A stretch of 64,000 bases of DNA from Jatrophihabitans_A lederbergiae (GCF_031845305.1 NZ_JAVREH010000002.1:221919-285918), one strand, 5' to 3'. Counted from the first letter of the stretch, positions 26,132-35,484 are shown. The notes: a model not told the origin generated them from the sequence alone. Translations and numbers: made by a program.

Positions 26132-27646
26132 ATGGCCGATTTCGTCGGAGCAATCGATCAGGGAACCACTAGCAGCCGCTTCATGATCTTCGATCACGAC
26201 GGCAACGAGCGCGGTAAGCACCAGCTCGAACACGAGCAGATCCTGCCGAGGGCCGGCTGGGTCGAGCACAACCCGGTGGAGATCTGGGAGCGCAGCAGCG
26301 CCGTCCTGCAGACCGCCGTGAACAGCGCGGGCCTGGCCACGTCCGACTTCGCCGCCCTCGGCATCACCAACCAGCGCGAGACGGCGGTGGTGTGGAACCG
26401 CAAGACCGGGCGGCCGTACTACAACGCCATCGTCTGGCAGGACACCCGCACCGACCGGATCGCCTCGGCGCTGGAGCGTGACGGCCGAGGCGATGTCATC
26501 CGCGCCAAGGCCGGTCTGCCGCCGGCTACCTACTTCTCCGCCGGCAAGGTGCAGTGGATCCTCGAGAACGTCGACGGCGTCCGCGCCGCGGCCGAGGCGG
26601 GCGACGCGGTGTTCGGCAACACCGACAGCTGGCTGCTCTGGAACCTGACCGGCGGGACCCGTGGCGGCGTCCACGTCACCGACGTGACCAACGCCAGCCG
26701 GACCATGCTGATGAACCTCGAGACGCTGGACTGGGACGACGAGCTGATCTCGTTCTTCGACATCCCACGCTCGATGCTGCCCGAGATCAGGCCGTCCTCT
26801 GACCCGGCCGGCTACGGCGAGGTGACGCTGCCCGGCGCGGCCGCCGGCATCCCGCTGACCGGTGACCTCGGCGACCAGCAGGCCGCCACCGTGGGCCAGG
26901 TGTGCTTCGCGCCCGGCGAGGCCAAGAACACCTACGGCACCGGCAACTTCATGCTGCTCAACACCGGTGAGGAACTCGTCCGCAGCGAGCACGGCCTGCT
27001 GTCCACGGTGTGCTACCAGTTCGGCAACGACAAGCCGATCTACGCCCTGGAAGGCTCCATCGCCGTCACCGGCTCGGCCGTGCAGTGGCTGCGCGACCAG
27101 CTCGGCATCATCTCCGGTGCCTCGGAGGTCGAGACGCTGGCCCGGCAGGTTTCCGACAACGGCGGCGTGTACTTCGTCCCCGCGTTCTCCGGCCTGTTCG
27201 CGCCGTACTGGCGCTCGGACGCGCGCGGGGCGATCGTCGGGCTGTCGCGTTACAACACCAATGCCCACCTGGCCAGAGCTACCCTGGAATCGATCTGCTA
27301 CCAGAGCCGGGACGTGACCGAAGCCATGGCGCAAGACTCCGGCGTCACCCTGGAGGTCCTCAAGGTGGACGGTGGAGTCACGGCGAACAACCTCTGCATG
27401 CAGCTGCAGGCCGACATTCTCGGCGTGCCGGTCAGCCGTCCGGTGGTGGCCGAGACCACGGCGCTGGGAGCGGCGTACGCGGCCGGCCTGGCGGTGGGCT
27501 TCTGGAAGGACACCGACGAGCTGCGGGCGAACTGGAACGAGGACATCCGCTGGTCGCCGGAGTGGGACGAGCAGCAGCGGTCGGAGGGCTACGCCGACTG
27601 GAAGAAGGCGGTCACCCGCACCCTGGACTGGGTGGACGTCGACTGA
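26132..27646 (+). CDS. glpK: Glycerol kinase
   Basis: A 504-residue FGGY kinase of standard length. Motifs: GAIDQGTTSSRFMIFDHDG, NQRETAVVWNRKTGRPY, IVWQDTRTDRI, GDLGDQQAATVGQVCF, YGTGNFMLLNTG, and VDGGVTANNLCMQLQADIL. It converts glycerol to sn-glycerol 3-phosphate. The ATG has GGAGAAG 6 nt upstream. It follows glpF by 77 bp and precedes glpD by 66 bp, so the three are one operon. A long open frame on the other strand through this gene and glpD is a shadow. Confidence 0.95.
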   Translation: MADFVGAIDQGTTSSRFMIFDHDGNERGKHQLEHEQILPRAGWVEHNPVEIWERSSAVLQTAVNSAGLATSDFAALGITNQRETAVVWNRKTGRPYYNAIVWQDTRTDRIASALERDGRGDVIRAKAGLPPATYFSAGKVQWILENVDGVRAAAEAGDAVFGNTDSWLLWNLTGGTRGGVHVTDVTNASRTMLMNLETLDWDDELISFFDIPRSMLPEIRPSSDPAGYGEVTLPGAAAGIPLTGDLGDQQAATVGQVCFAPGEAKNTYGTGNFMLLNTGEELVRSEHGLLSTVCYQFGNDKPIYALEGSIAVTGSAVQWLRDQLGIISGASEVETLARQVSDNGGVYFVPAFSGLFAPYWRSDARGAIVGLSRYNTNAHLARATLESICYQSRDVTEAMAQDSGVTLEVLKVDGGVTANNLCMQLQADILGVPVSRPVVAETTALGAAYAAGLAVGFWKDTDELRANWNEDIRWSPEWDEQQRSEGYADWKKAVTRTLDWVDVD

Positions 27647-27712
27647 GCAGGTTCGCCCGTTTGCCGCAGGTACTGAGCTGAACACCCGCACGTACAACGT
27701 GAAAGGCAGCAG

Positions 27713-29440
27713 ATGAACAACACCGCGATGTCGCCGCAGTCCCGCAGCGAGGCGCTCGCCGCGATGGGCACCGCGCCGGAACTGGACGTGCTGATCGTCG
27801 GCGGCGGCGTGGTGGGCGCCGGGGCCGCGCTGGACGCCGTCACCCGCGGCATGTCCACGGCCATCGTCGAGGCGCGGGACTGGGCCAGCGGCACGTCCAG
27901 CCGCTCCAGCAAGCTGATCCACGGCGGCCTGCGCTACCTGGAGATGCTGGACTTCGGCCTGGTGCGCGAGGCGCTGCACGAGCGGGGCCTGCTCACCCAG
28001 CACATCGCCCCGCACCTGATCCGTCCGGTGCAGTTCCTGTACCCGCTGACGCACCGGGGCTGGGAACGTCCCTATGTCGGTGCCGGCGTGCTGCTGTACG
28101 ACACCATGGGCACGGCCGGCGGCAGCTCGCGCGGGCTGCCGCACCACCGGCACCTGTCCAAGCGGCGGGCGCTGCGCGAGGCGCCGTGCATGCGGCCCGA
28201 CTCGCTGACCGGGGCGGTCCAGTACTGGGACGCCCAGGTCGACGACGCGCGGCACACCATGATGGTCGTCCGCACGGCGGTGGCCTTCGGTGCGCTGGCG
28301 GCCAACCGCACCCGGGTACAGGCCTTCCTGCGCGAGGGGGAGCGGGTCACCGGCGCCCGGGTGGTGGATCTGGAGACCGGGACGGAGTTCGACGTGCGGG
28401 CAAAGCAGGTCATCAACGCCACCGGGGTGTGGACGGATGAGACCCAGCAGCTCGCTGACACCCGTGGGCAGTTCCACGTGCGGGCGTCCAAGGGCGTGCA
28501 CCTGGTCGTGCCGCGGGACCGGCTGCAGTCCAACACCGGGCTGATCCTGCGCACCGCCACCAGCGTGCTGTTCGTCATTCCCTGGGGCCGGCACTGGATC
28601 ATCGGCACCACCGATACCGACTGGAACCTCGACCTGGCACACCCGGCGGCCAGCGCGCGCGACATCGACTACCTGCTCGATCAGGTGAACTCGGTGCTCT
28701 CGTCGCCGCTGTCCCGTGCCGATGTCGAGGGCGTGTACGCAGGCCTGCGGCCACTGCTCTCCGGCGAGTCCGAGGTCACGTCCAAGCTGTCCCGCGAGCA
28801 CATCGTCGGGCACCCGGTGCCGGGGCTGGTCGTGGTGGCCGGCGGCAAGTACACGACGTACCGGGTGATGGGCAAGGACGCCGTGGACGAGGCGGTGCGC
28901 GGGATGGACGAGCGGGTTCCGGAGTCGGTCACGGAGAAGATCCCGCTGGTCGGCGCGGAGGGCTGGGACGGCACCCGCAACCAGCGCCACCAGCTCGCCG
29001 CCCGGTCCGGGCTGCACGTCGCCCGCATCGACCACCTGCTGGGCCGGTACGGCAGCCTGATCCATGAGGTGCTGGAGCTCATCGCGAAAGACCCGTCGCT
29101 GGCCGAGCCGCTGCCCGGGGTGGACGACTACCTGCGCGTAGAGGCGGTGTACGCGGTGACCCACGAGGGTGCCCGGCACCTCGACGACGTGCTGGCCCGG
29201 CGGACCCGCGCCTCCATCGAGGCCTGGGACCGCGGTGTGTCGGCGGCTCCGGTGGTGGCCGAGCTGATGGCCGCCGAGTTGGGCTGGGACGAGGCGCACA
29301 CCGCGACCGAGGTGGAGCACTACCTCGCCCGGGTCGCCGCCGAGCGCGAGTCCCAGGAGCAGCCCGACGACGCCACCGCGGACGCGGCCCGGCTCGGCGC
29401 GGCGGACATCGTCCCCATCGCCCCCCTGTCCACGAGGTAA
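27713..29440 (+). CDS. glpD: Aerobic glycerol-3-phosphate dehydrogenase
   Basis: A 575-residue flavoprotein. The N-terminal FAD dinucleotide-binding motif is DVLIVGGGVVGAGAALDA; the G3P dehydrogenase signature GTSSRSSKLIHGGLRYLE follows at about residue 60. The C-terminal domain has the usual YLRVEAVYAVTHEGARHLDDVL stretch. It oxidises glycerol 3-phosphate to dihydroxyacetone phosphate and passes electrons to menaquinone at the membrane. AAAGGCAG precedes the ATG. It ends the glycerol operon and is followed 43 bp later by a palindromic repeat that may act as terminator. Confidence 0.95.
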   Translation: MNNTAMSPQSRSEALAAMGTAPELDVLIVGGGVVGAGAALDAVTRGMSTAIVEARDWASGTSSRSSKLIHGGLRYLEMLDFGLVREALHERGLLTQHIAPHLIRPVQFLYPLTHRGWERPYVGAGVLLYDTMGTAGGSSRGLPHHRHLSKRRALREAPCMRPDSLTGAVQYWDAQVDDARHTMMVVRTAVAFGALAANRTRVQAFLREGERVTGARVVDLETGTEFDVRAKQVINATGVWTDETQQLADTRGQFHVRASKGVHLVVPRDRLQSNTGLILRTATSVLFVIPWGRHWIIGTTDTDWNLDLAHPAASARDIDYLLDQVNSVLSSPLSRADVEGVYAGLRPLLSGESEVTSKLSREHIVGHPVPGLVVVAGGKYTTYRVMGKDAVDEAVRGMDERVPESVTEKIPLVGAEGWDGTRNQRHQLAARSGLHVARIDHLLGRYGSLIHEVLELIAKDPSLAEPLPGVDDYLRVEAVYAVTHEGARHLDDVLARRTRASIEAWDRGVSAAPVVAELMAAELGWDEAHTATEVEHYLARVAAERESQEQPDDATADAARLGAADIVPIAPLSTR

Positions 29441-29482
29441 CCGCCCCGTTCCCGTCTCGTCCTGTCTCTGTTCCACCTGACT

Positions 29483-29522
29483 GACCTGCTGAGCGGGCGC
29501 CCGGGCGCGCTGTCGGCAGGTC
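29483..29522. repeat. 40-bp palindromic repeat, copy 1
   Basis: GACCTGCT at the left and GCAGGTC at the right form the arms of an inverted repeat, with GCGCCCGGGCGC in the centre. It matches the copy at 30523-30562 at 35 of 40 bases. It lies just after glpD and before the DUF559-type gene; it could work as a terminator or mark an insertion boundary. Confidence 0.65.
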
Positions 29523-29607
29523 GAAGGGGGTGTGGGCAAGGCCGCCGCTGTCCACAACTTCATCGTGCCGCTGCCCCGAACACCACCTGGCACCGAGGAT
29601 CGCGGAC

Positions 29608-30524
29608 ATGCTTACTGGTTCAGCGGCGCGGTCGATGACGGTAATCGAGCCGGGGATGGTGCTGTCGCGCGCGGCACTGGCCGCTCGCGGACTGACCCGG
29701 AGCCAGCTTCGCGCGCAGTTGGACGCGCGGCGCTGGCGGGAGTGCGGCGGCGCGATCGTGCTGCACAACGGGGCGCTCACCGGCGGCAGTCGTGGCGCGC
29801 AGCGCTGGTCAATGCCGGCCCGAGGTCCATGCTCACCGCCTTCACCGCAGCGGAATATCACGGGATGTGTGGCTGGGAACGCGACACCATCCACGTGTTG
29901 GCCCCGCTGTCGGTGTCCGGCCGCGAGGTCGCTGAATTCACTGTGCGGCTGCACCGGACGCGGCGGTGGCAGTGGCCCAGCGACCCGTTGGTCTTCCGGT
30001 GTCAGGGGCTCGCGCCGGCAGTGGTGATCGCCGCGAGCACCTTCACGTCCCCGCGCCCGGGTTGTGGCCTGCTCGCGGCGGCGGTACAGCAACGGCTTCT
30101 CGATGTCAGCAGCCTCGAACACGCTCTGCAGCGAGCGACCCGGACTCGTCACCGGGCCGCACTGCTGGCCGCCGTACAGGACATTTCCGGTGGTTCGCAG
30201 GCGCTGAGCGAGATCGACTTCACCCGCCTCTGCCGCCGCGCCGGCCTACCCGCGCCCGTTCAGCAGCGCGTCAGGCGTGAGCCCTCAGGCCGTCGGCGCT
30301 ACCTCGACGCAAGCTGGCGACGCTCTGACGGCCGGCTGGTAATCGCGGAGGTCGACGGTGCGGTGCACCTGAACCCGCGCCGCTGGTGGGAGGACCAGAG
30401 CCGGCAGAACGAACTGACCATCGCCGACGCGCTCGTGCTGCGGTTTCCCAGCGTCGTCGTGCGGCACGACGAGGCGACCGTCATCGCGCAACTCCGGCGT
30501 GCGCTCCTCGTCCGTAGCGATTGA
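29608..30524 (+). pseudogene. AbiEi-like / DUF559-type protein, interrupted by a one-base frameshift near 29781
   Basis: Two frames together give one protein of about 300 residues. The first part has a helix-turn-helix-like AbiEi antitoxin-type domain (MVLSRAALAARGLTRSQLRA, then RRWRECGGAIVLHNG). The second carries the actinobacterial C-terminal domain related to DUF559/Vsr-like endonucleases (SEIDFTRLCRRAGLPAPV, then RRYLDASW, EVDGAVH, and RQNELTIADALVLRFPS). The frame changes at 29781, where one extra C would restore GALT followed by RRQSWRAALVNAGPR. These proteins are frequent in actinobacteria and of unknown function. The gene is bracketed by the two palindromic repeats. Confidence 0.7.
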
Positions 30525-30562
30525 CCTGCTCACCGAGCGCCCGGGCGCGCCGTCAGCAGGTC
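30523..30562. repeat. 40-bp palindromic repeat, copy 2
   Basis: Arms TTGACCTGCT (30521-30530) and AGCAGGTCAA (30555-30564) are perfectly complementary over 10 bp, with GCGCCCGGGCGC in the centre. It overlaps the stop codon of the DUF559-type gene and lies between it and the convergent sdhB. It matches the copy at 29483-29522 at 35 of 40 bases. Confidence 0.65.
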
Positions 30563-30596
30563 AATCGGAACAGCAGCAGGACGGAACAGCAGCGGC

Positions 30597-31346
30597 TCAG
30601 ACCCGGCGGAACAGCAGCGCCTGCTTGACCTCTTTGATCGCCTTGGTGATCTCGATGCCACGGGGGCAGGCCTCGGTGCAGTTGAAGGTGGTACGGCAGC
30701 GCCACACACCCTCGCGGTCGTTGAGGATCTCGAGCCGCTCCTCCGAGCCCTGGTCGCGGGAGTCGAAGATGAACCGGTGCGCGTTGACGATCGCGGCCGG
30801 CCCGAAGTACGAACCGTCCGTCCAGAACACCGGGCAGGACGTGGTGCACGCCGCGCACAGGATGCACTTGGTGGTGTCGTCGTAGCGATCGCGATCGGCC
30901 TGGGACTGCAGCCATTCCTTGGTCGGCTCGTTGCCACCGGTGATCAGGAACGGCTTCACCGCGCGGTAGGCCTCGAAGAACGGCTCCATGTCGACGACGA
31001 GATCCTTCTCCACCGGCAGCCCCTTGATGGGCTCGATGGTGAGCTTGTCGGGCATGTCCTTCATCAGCACCTTGCAGGCGAGCCGGTTCACGCCGTTGAT
31101 GCGCATGGCATCCGAGCCGCACACCCCGTGCGCGCACGAGCGCCGGAAGGTGAGCGTGCCGTCCTGCTCGCCCTTGATCTTCATCAGCAGGTTCAGCACC
31201 CGGTCGGTGGGGAACGCGTCCACCGTGTACGTCACCCAGGTGACCTCTTCGGACACCTCGGGGTTGTACCGGCGGATCTTGACCTCGACGGGACGCGACT
31301 TGGGCGCCTCGATAACGGGGGCGGGACGTTCGGCGACTGCGGTCAT
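30597..31346 (-). CDS. sdhB: Succinate dehydrogenase iron-sulfur subunit
   Basis: A 249-residue subunit of respiratory complex II. The three cluster motifs are visible: [2Fe-2S] around SCAHGVCGSDAM (about residues 69-80) with a later Cys in NRLACKVL, [4Fe-4S] CILCAACTTSCPVFW (about 160), and [3Fe-4S] CTEACPRGIEITKAI (about 225). It passes electrons from the SdhA flavin to menaquinone. It is the last gene of sdhCDAB, 51 bp after sdhA. Confidence 0.95.
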   Translation of the reverse strand: MTAVAERPAPVIEAPKSRPVEVKIRRYNPEVSEEVTWVTYTVDAFPTDRVLNLLMKIKGEQDGTLTFRRSCAHGVCGSDAMRINGVNRLACKVLMKDMPDKLTIEPIKGLPVEKDLVVDMEPFFEAYRAVKPFLITGGNEPTKEWLQSQADRDRYDDTTKCILCAACTTSCPVFWTDGSYFGPAAIVNAHRFIFDSRDQGSEERLEILNDREGVWRCRTTFNCTEACPRGIEITKAIKEVKQALLFRRV

Positions 31347-31397
31347 ATCAAAGCCAACTCTCTGTACAGCGCGAGATGAAAAGCAGGAAAAGCAGGA

Positions 31398-33143
31398 TCA
31401 GTACTTGCGGGCCATCGGCTGGTAGCGGGTGACGACAACAGGCTTCCAGTCGAGTGCGATCGAGCCGTCGGCCTGCCGGTACGCCATGGTGTGCTTCATG
31501 TAGTTCTTGTCGTCCCGTTCGAGGTAATCCTCGCGCGCGTGGCCGCCGCGGGACTCCTTGCGGTTACGCGCGCTCACGACCAGCACCTGGGCCAGGTCCA
31601 GCAGAAACCCGAGCTCCACCGCTTCGAGCAGGTCGGAGTTGTAGCGCTTTCCCTTGTCAGAGATGGCGATGTTGTCGTAGCGGTCCTTGAGCTTGACGAT
31701 GTCGGCCTCGACCTCGGACAGTGACTCCTCGGTGCGGAAAACCTGGGCGTTGCGGTCCATGGTGTTCTGCAGCTCGGTCCGGATGGTGTTGACCTTCTCG
31801 GTGCCGGTCGAGGTCAGCAGCCGCTCGACAAGAGCGATCACCTGCGCCTCAGCGTTGACCGGCAGGTCCGCCAGCTCGGCGGAATGGGCGTACTCGGCGG
31901 CGGCGATGCCGGCGCGGCGGCCGAACACGTTGATGTCCAGCAGCGAGTTGGTGCCCAGCCGGTTCGAGCCGTGCACCGAGACGCAGGCGACCTCACCGGC
32001 CGCGTACAGGCCCGGGACGACGTCGGTGTTGTTGCGCAGCACCTCGGCCTCGACGTTCGTGGGAACGCCGCCCATCGCGTAGTGCGCCGTCGGATAGACC
32101 GGCACCGGCTCGGTGTAGGGCTCGACACCCAGGTAGGTGCGGGCGAACTCGGTGATGTCGGGCAGCTTGGCGTCGATCTGCTCCCGCGGCAGGTGGGTCA
32201 GGTCGAGCAGTACGTAGTCCTTGTGCGGGCCGGCGCCGCGTCCCTCGCGTACCTCGTTGGCCATCGAGCGGGCCACGATGTCGCGCGGGGCGAGGTCCTT
32301 GATGGTCGGGGCATAGCGCTCCATGAACCGCTCGCCCTCGGAGTTACGCAGGATCGCGCCCTCACCGCGGGCCGCCTCGGAGAGCAGGATGCCCAGCCCG
32401 GCCAGGCCGGTCGGGTGGAACTGGAAGAACTCCATGTCCTCCAGCGGCAGGCCCTTGCGCCACACCACGCCCATGCCGTCGCCGGTGAGGGTGTGGGCAT
32501 TGGATGTGGTCTTGAAGACCTTGCCGAAACCGCCGGTGGCCAGTACGACGGCCTTGGCGTTGAACACGTGGATCTCACCGGTCGCCAGCTCGTAGGCCAC
32601 CACGCCGGACGCCACCTCGACGCCGTCGGCGCGGGGCGTCATCAGCAGGTCCAGGACGTAGAACTCGTTGAAGAACTCGACGCCCTGCTTCACACAGTTC
32701 TGGTAGAGCGTCTGCAGGATCATGTGGCCGGTACGGTCGGCGGCGTAGCAGGAGCGGCGGACCGGCGCCTCGCCGTGGTTGCGGGTGTGCCCGCCGAACC
32801 GGCGCTGGTCGATCCGGCCGGCCGGCGTCCGGTTGAACGGCAACCCCATCTTCTCGAGGTCCAGCACCGCGTCGATGGCCTCTTTGCACATCACCTCGGC
32901 GGCGTCCTGGTCGACGAGGTAGTCACCGCCCTTGACGGTGTCGAAGGTGTGCCACTCCCAGTTGTCGTCCTCGACGTTGGCCAGCGCGGCGCACATTCCG
33001 CCCTGTGCGGCACCGGTGTGCGAACGCGTCGGGTAGAGCTTGGTCAGCACCGCGGTGCGAGCCCGGCCCGAGGACTCCAGCGCCGCCCGCATACCAGCGC
33101 CACCAGCGCCCACGATGATCACGTCGTACTTGTGCGTCTGCAT
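31398..33143 (-). CDS. sdhA: Succinate dehydrogenase flavoprotein subunit
   Basis: A 581-residue flavoprotein that oxidises succinate to fumarate in the TCA cycle. Seen: N-terminal FAD-binding VIIVGAGGAGMRAALE, SHTGAAQGG with the His that carries covalent FAD (about residue 41), RRFGGHTRNHGEAPVRRS near the active site, HPTGLAGLGIL and GSNRLGTNSLLD. Length is normal for the family. It lies 94 bp after sdhD with no recognised gene in the gap. A long open frame on the opposite strand is a shadow. Confidence 0.96.
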   Translation of the reverse strand: MQTHKYDVIIVGAGGAGMRAALESSGRARTAVLTKLYPTRSHTGAAQGGMCAALANVEDDNWEWHTFDTVKGGDYLVDQDAAEVMCKEAIDAVLDLEKMGLPFNRTPAGRIDQRRFGGHTRNHGEAPVRRSCYAADRTGHMILQTLYQNCVKQGVEFFNEFYVLDLLMTPRADGVEVASGVVAYELATGEIHVFNAKAVVLATGGFGKVFKTTSNAHTLTGDGMGVVWRKGLPLEDMEFFQFHPTGLAGLGILLSEAARGEGAILRNSEGERFMERYAPTIKDLAPRDIVARSMANEVREGRGAGPHKDYVLLDLTHLPREQIDAKLPDITEFARTYLGVEPYTEPVPVYPTAHYAMGGVPTNVEAEVLRNNTDVVPGLYAAGEVACVSVHGSNRLGTNSLLDINVFGRRAGIAAAEYAHSAELADLPVNAEAQVIALVERLLTSTGTEKVNTIRTELQNTMDRNAQVFRTEESLSEVEADIVKLKDRYDNIAISDKGKRYNSDLLEAVELGFLLDLAQVLVVSARNRKESRGGHAREDYLERDDKNYMKHTMAYRQADGSIALDWKPVVVTRYQPMARKY

Positions 33144-33237
33144 GTCTCTACTGACTCAGCTCTCTGTTCGCCAACTGCGGTGGGCAGCTGCCCGCTACCC
33201 GGAATGCCCAGCCGCCGGGGAGGACCCGGCGGCGGAC

Positions 33238-33657
33238 CTACTTGATGTTCGGGTCGAAGGTGAAGATGACCAGCGTGCCGAGGGCGATCACCAGCGTGGT
33301 GGCGGTGTACAGGACCATCTTCAGCGTGAAGCGGGTTGCGTCGCGGCGGGTGTAGTCGTTGATCACGGTGCGCAGGCCGTTGGTGCCGTGCAGCATCGCC
33401 AGCCACAGCATCAGCAGGTCCCAGACCTGCCAGAACGGCGAGGCGTAGCGCCCGGCGACGAAACCGAAGTTGATGCGCTGAACGCCGCCGTCGAGGATGT
33501 TCATGATGAACAGGTGCCCGAGTACCAGAATGACCAGCAGGACGCCGGACACCCGCATGAACAGCCACGCGTACAACTCGGTATTGGTGTGCGCCCGGTT
33601 GCGCCGCGGGGGCGCCGAGCGCGGGGAATCGATGTGCAGCGGCTGGGCGGTGGTCAC
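33238..33657 (-). CDS. sdhD: Succinate dehydrogenase hydrophobic membrane anchor subunit
   Basis: A 139-residue protein with three membrane helices. The first has the TELYAWLFMRVSGVLLVILV start with the Arg/Ser pair that contacts quinone; the second has WLAMLHGTNGLRTVINDY with the haem-ligand-type His. It anchors SdhAB to the membrane. GTG 33657 overlaps the sdhC stop (GTGA). A longer open frame upstream runs through sdhC and is not used. Confidence 0.9.
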   Translation of the reverse strand: MTTAQPLHIDSPRSAPPRRNRAHTNTELYAWLFMRVSGVLLVILVLGHLFIMNILDGGVQRINFGFVAGRYASPFWQVWDLLMLWLAMLHGTNGLRTVINDYTRRDATRFTLKMVLYTATTLVIALGTLVIFTFDPNIK

Positions 33658-34082
33658 GAGTTGCCTCCGAACATCGCCTCGAACGAGTGCTTGAACATGA
33701 AGAACGCCCCGGGAATCATCACCACGACCCAGACCGCGACGATGATCCACAGCATCTGGCGCTGCAGGCGCGGGCCGCGGCTCCAGAAGTCCACCGCGAT
33801 GATCCGCAGCCCGTTCAGCGCGTGGAACAGCACCGCGCCGACGAGGCCGATCTCCATCAGGTTGACGAAGGGATTCTTGTACGTGTCGATGACCGTGTCG
33901 TAGGACTCGGGGGAAACCCGCACCAGCGCCGTGTCCAGCACGTGCGCGAAGAGAAAGAAGAACGTGAGGACGCCGGTGATCCGGTGGGCGACCCATGACC
34001 ACATTCCCTCGCGGCCGCGGTAGAGCGTTCCGGCCAACCGGGTCTTGGTGGTGGCGCGCGACGCTGCTGTGCCAGTCGACAC
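33654..34082 (-). CDS. sdhC: Succinate dehydrogenase cytochrome b556 subunit
   Basis: A 142-residue membrane protein, first gene of sdhCDAB. Three helices are seen: WSWVAHRITGVLTFFFLFAH (the RxTG pattern of SdhC, with His for haem b), then LMEIGLVGAVLFHALNGLRI, and MLWIIVAVWVVVMIPGAFFM. It binds haem and the quinone with SdhD. Confidence 0.92.
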   Translation of the reverse strand: MSTGTAASRATTKTRLAGTLYRGREGMWSWVAHRITGVLTFFFLFAHVLDTALVRVSPESYDTVIDTYKNPFVNLMEIGLVGAVLFHALNGLRIIAVDFWSRGPRLQRQMLWIIVAVWVVVMIPGAFFMFKHSFEAMFGGNS

Positions 34083-34386
34083 CCGAACTCCTCATCTCGC
34101 TTTGTCGTACACCTGAGTCGTGCACCTGAGCAACCCGCGGCGCAGTTCGCCGCAGCGATGAAAGGCCGATGACACGGTTGAAACACGTCGAGCTTAGTCG
34201 CGCGGCAGCGGAGCTTCGACTCGGTGAGAGGTATGCGACACGCGTACAACTCGGTGGACGACTCGACCTGACAACGATGTGGTGACGAACGGCAAGCGAG
34301 TTTCTTTTCGTCATCCGCTCGGACTACGGTGACCGGCGATCAGGGGTGAGTCATCCCCGCCTATTTCCACACTTGAGGAGACAGTC
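34083..34386. promoter_or_regulatory. Divergent gap between sdhC and the BMP lipoprotein gene
   Basis: The 304-bp gap must hold the sdh operon promoter (minus) and the nucleoside-transport operon promoter (plus). GAGGAG at 34375-34380 is the ribosome binding site of the TTG-started lipoprotein gene. A TACGGT at 34325-34330 could be a -10 box, but no clear -35 was found. No gene or riboswitch was recognised. Confidence 0.4.
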
Positions 34387-35484
34387 TTGCGTCACCTGAA
34401 CGGGACGGCCGCTATCGCCACGGCGGCGGCCGCGGCCATGCTTCTCGCCGGCTGCGGCTCGAAGAAGAGCGACACGAACACCGGCTCCGGGACCTCCGGC
34501 TCCGCCTCGGGCAGCGGGGCGGCCGCGTCCAGCTTCAAGGCGTGCATGGTGACCGACACCGGCGGTATCGATGACAAGTCGTTCAACGCCGCGGCGTGGC
34601 AGGGCATGCAGAAGGCCCAGTCGGACGGCAAGGCGACCGTCTCCTACGTTCAGTCCAAGCAGGAGACGGACTACGCCACCAACATCGCCTCGCTGGTGTC
34701 GCAGAACTGCAAGCTGATCGTCACCGTCGGTGGCCTGATGGGCGACGCCACCAACGCGGCGGCCAAGAAGAACCCGAGCCAGCACTTCGTCGAGGTCGAC
34801 TCGGCGGGTAACGGCAGCAACCTGCAGGGCCTGCAGTTCAACACCGCCCAGGCCGGCTTCCTCGCCGGGTACCTGGCCGCCGGCTACTCCAAGACCGGCA
34901 AGGTTGCCACCTACGGCGGTCTGAAGATCGCTCCGGTGACCGTCTACATGGACGGCTTCCAGGAGGGCGTGGAGTACTACAACAAGCAGAAGAGCAAGAG
35001 CGTGCAGGTGCTCGGCTGGGACGAGAAGAAGCAGAACGGCAGCTTCGCGGCGTCCTTCACCGACCAGAACAAGGGCCAGCAGTTGACCACCAACTTCATC
35101 GCCCAGGGCGCGGACGTGATCTTCCCGGTGGCCGGTGGCACCGGTCTGGGGAGCGCGGCGTACGCCAAGTCCTCCGGCAAGGCGACGGTCGTCTGGGTCG
35201 ACACCGACGGCTTCGTCGCCGCCCCGCAGTACGGTCCGGTATTCCTCTCCACCGCCGAGAAGAACATCGCCGATGCGGTCACCAAGTCCGTCGAGGACGC
35301 CTCGACCGGAACGTTCGTGACCAAGGACTACATCGGCACGCTGGCCAACAACGGTGTCGCCCTGGCCCCCTTCCACGACCTGGACTCGAAGGTCGATCCG
35401 GGGCTTAAGTCGGAGCTTGACCAGGTCAAGTCGGACATCACCTCGGGCAAGATCACGATCACCTCGCCGTCCCAGCCCAAGTAG
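34387..35484 (+). CDS. BMP family ABC transporter substrate-binding lipoprotein (nucleoside uptake)
   Basis: A 365-residue lipoprotein. The signal peptide ends in a lipobox LLAGC with Cys23, followed by a Ser/Gly-rich linker. The BMP (basic membrane protein/purine nucleoside receptor) domain shows MVTDTGGIDDKSFNAAAWQG, ADVIFPVAGGTGLG, VVWVDTDGF and LGWDEKKQNGSFA. It captures nucleosides outside the membrane for the ATPase and permease encoded next. The TTG start is supported by GAGGAG 6 nt upstream and the perfect signal peptide. The 123-bp gap to the ATPase gene shows no recognisable terminator. Confidence 0.93.
   Translation: MRHLNGTAAIATAAAAAMLLAGCGSKKSDTNTGSGTSGSASGSGAAASSFKACMVTDTGGIDDKSFNAAAWQGMQKAQSDGKATVSYVQSKQETDYATNIASLVSQNCKLIVTVGGLMGDATNAAAKKNPSQHFVEVDSAGNGSNLQGLQFNTAQAGFLAGYLAAGYSKTGKVATYGGLKIAPVTVYMDGFQEGVEYYNKQKSKSVQVLGWDEKKQNGSFAASFTDQNKGQQLTTNFIAQGADVIFPVAGGTGLGSAAYAKSSGKATVVWVDTDGFVAAPQYGPVFLSTAEKNIADAVTKSVEDASTGTFVTKDYIGTLANNGVALAPFHDLDSKVDPGLKSELDQVKSDITSGKITITSPSQPK

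Noticed and set aside
25898..29593. A 1231-codon open frame on the minus strand through glpK and glpD
   Set aside because: It is antisense to two well-conserved genes, rich in Arg/Gly/His/Gln and without any known domain; typical of high-GC DNA.
31884..33245. A 453-codon open frame opposite sdhA
   Set aside because: No domain signal, and sdhA on the other strand is unmistakable.
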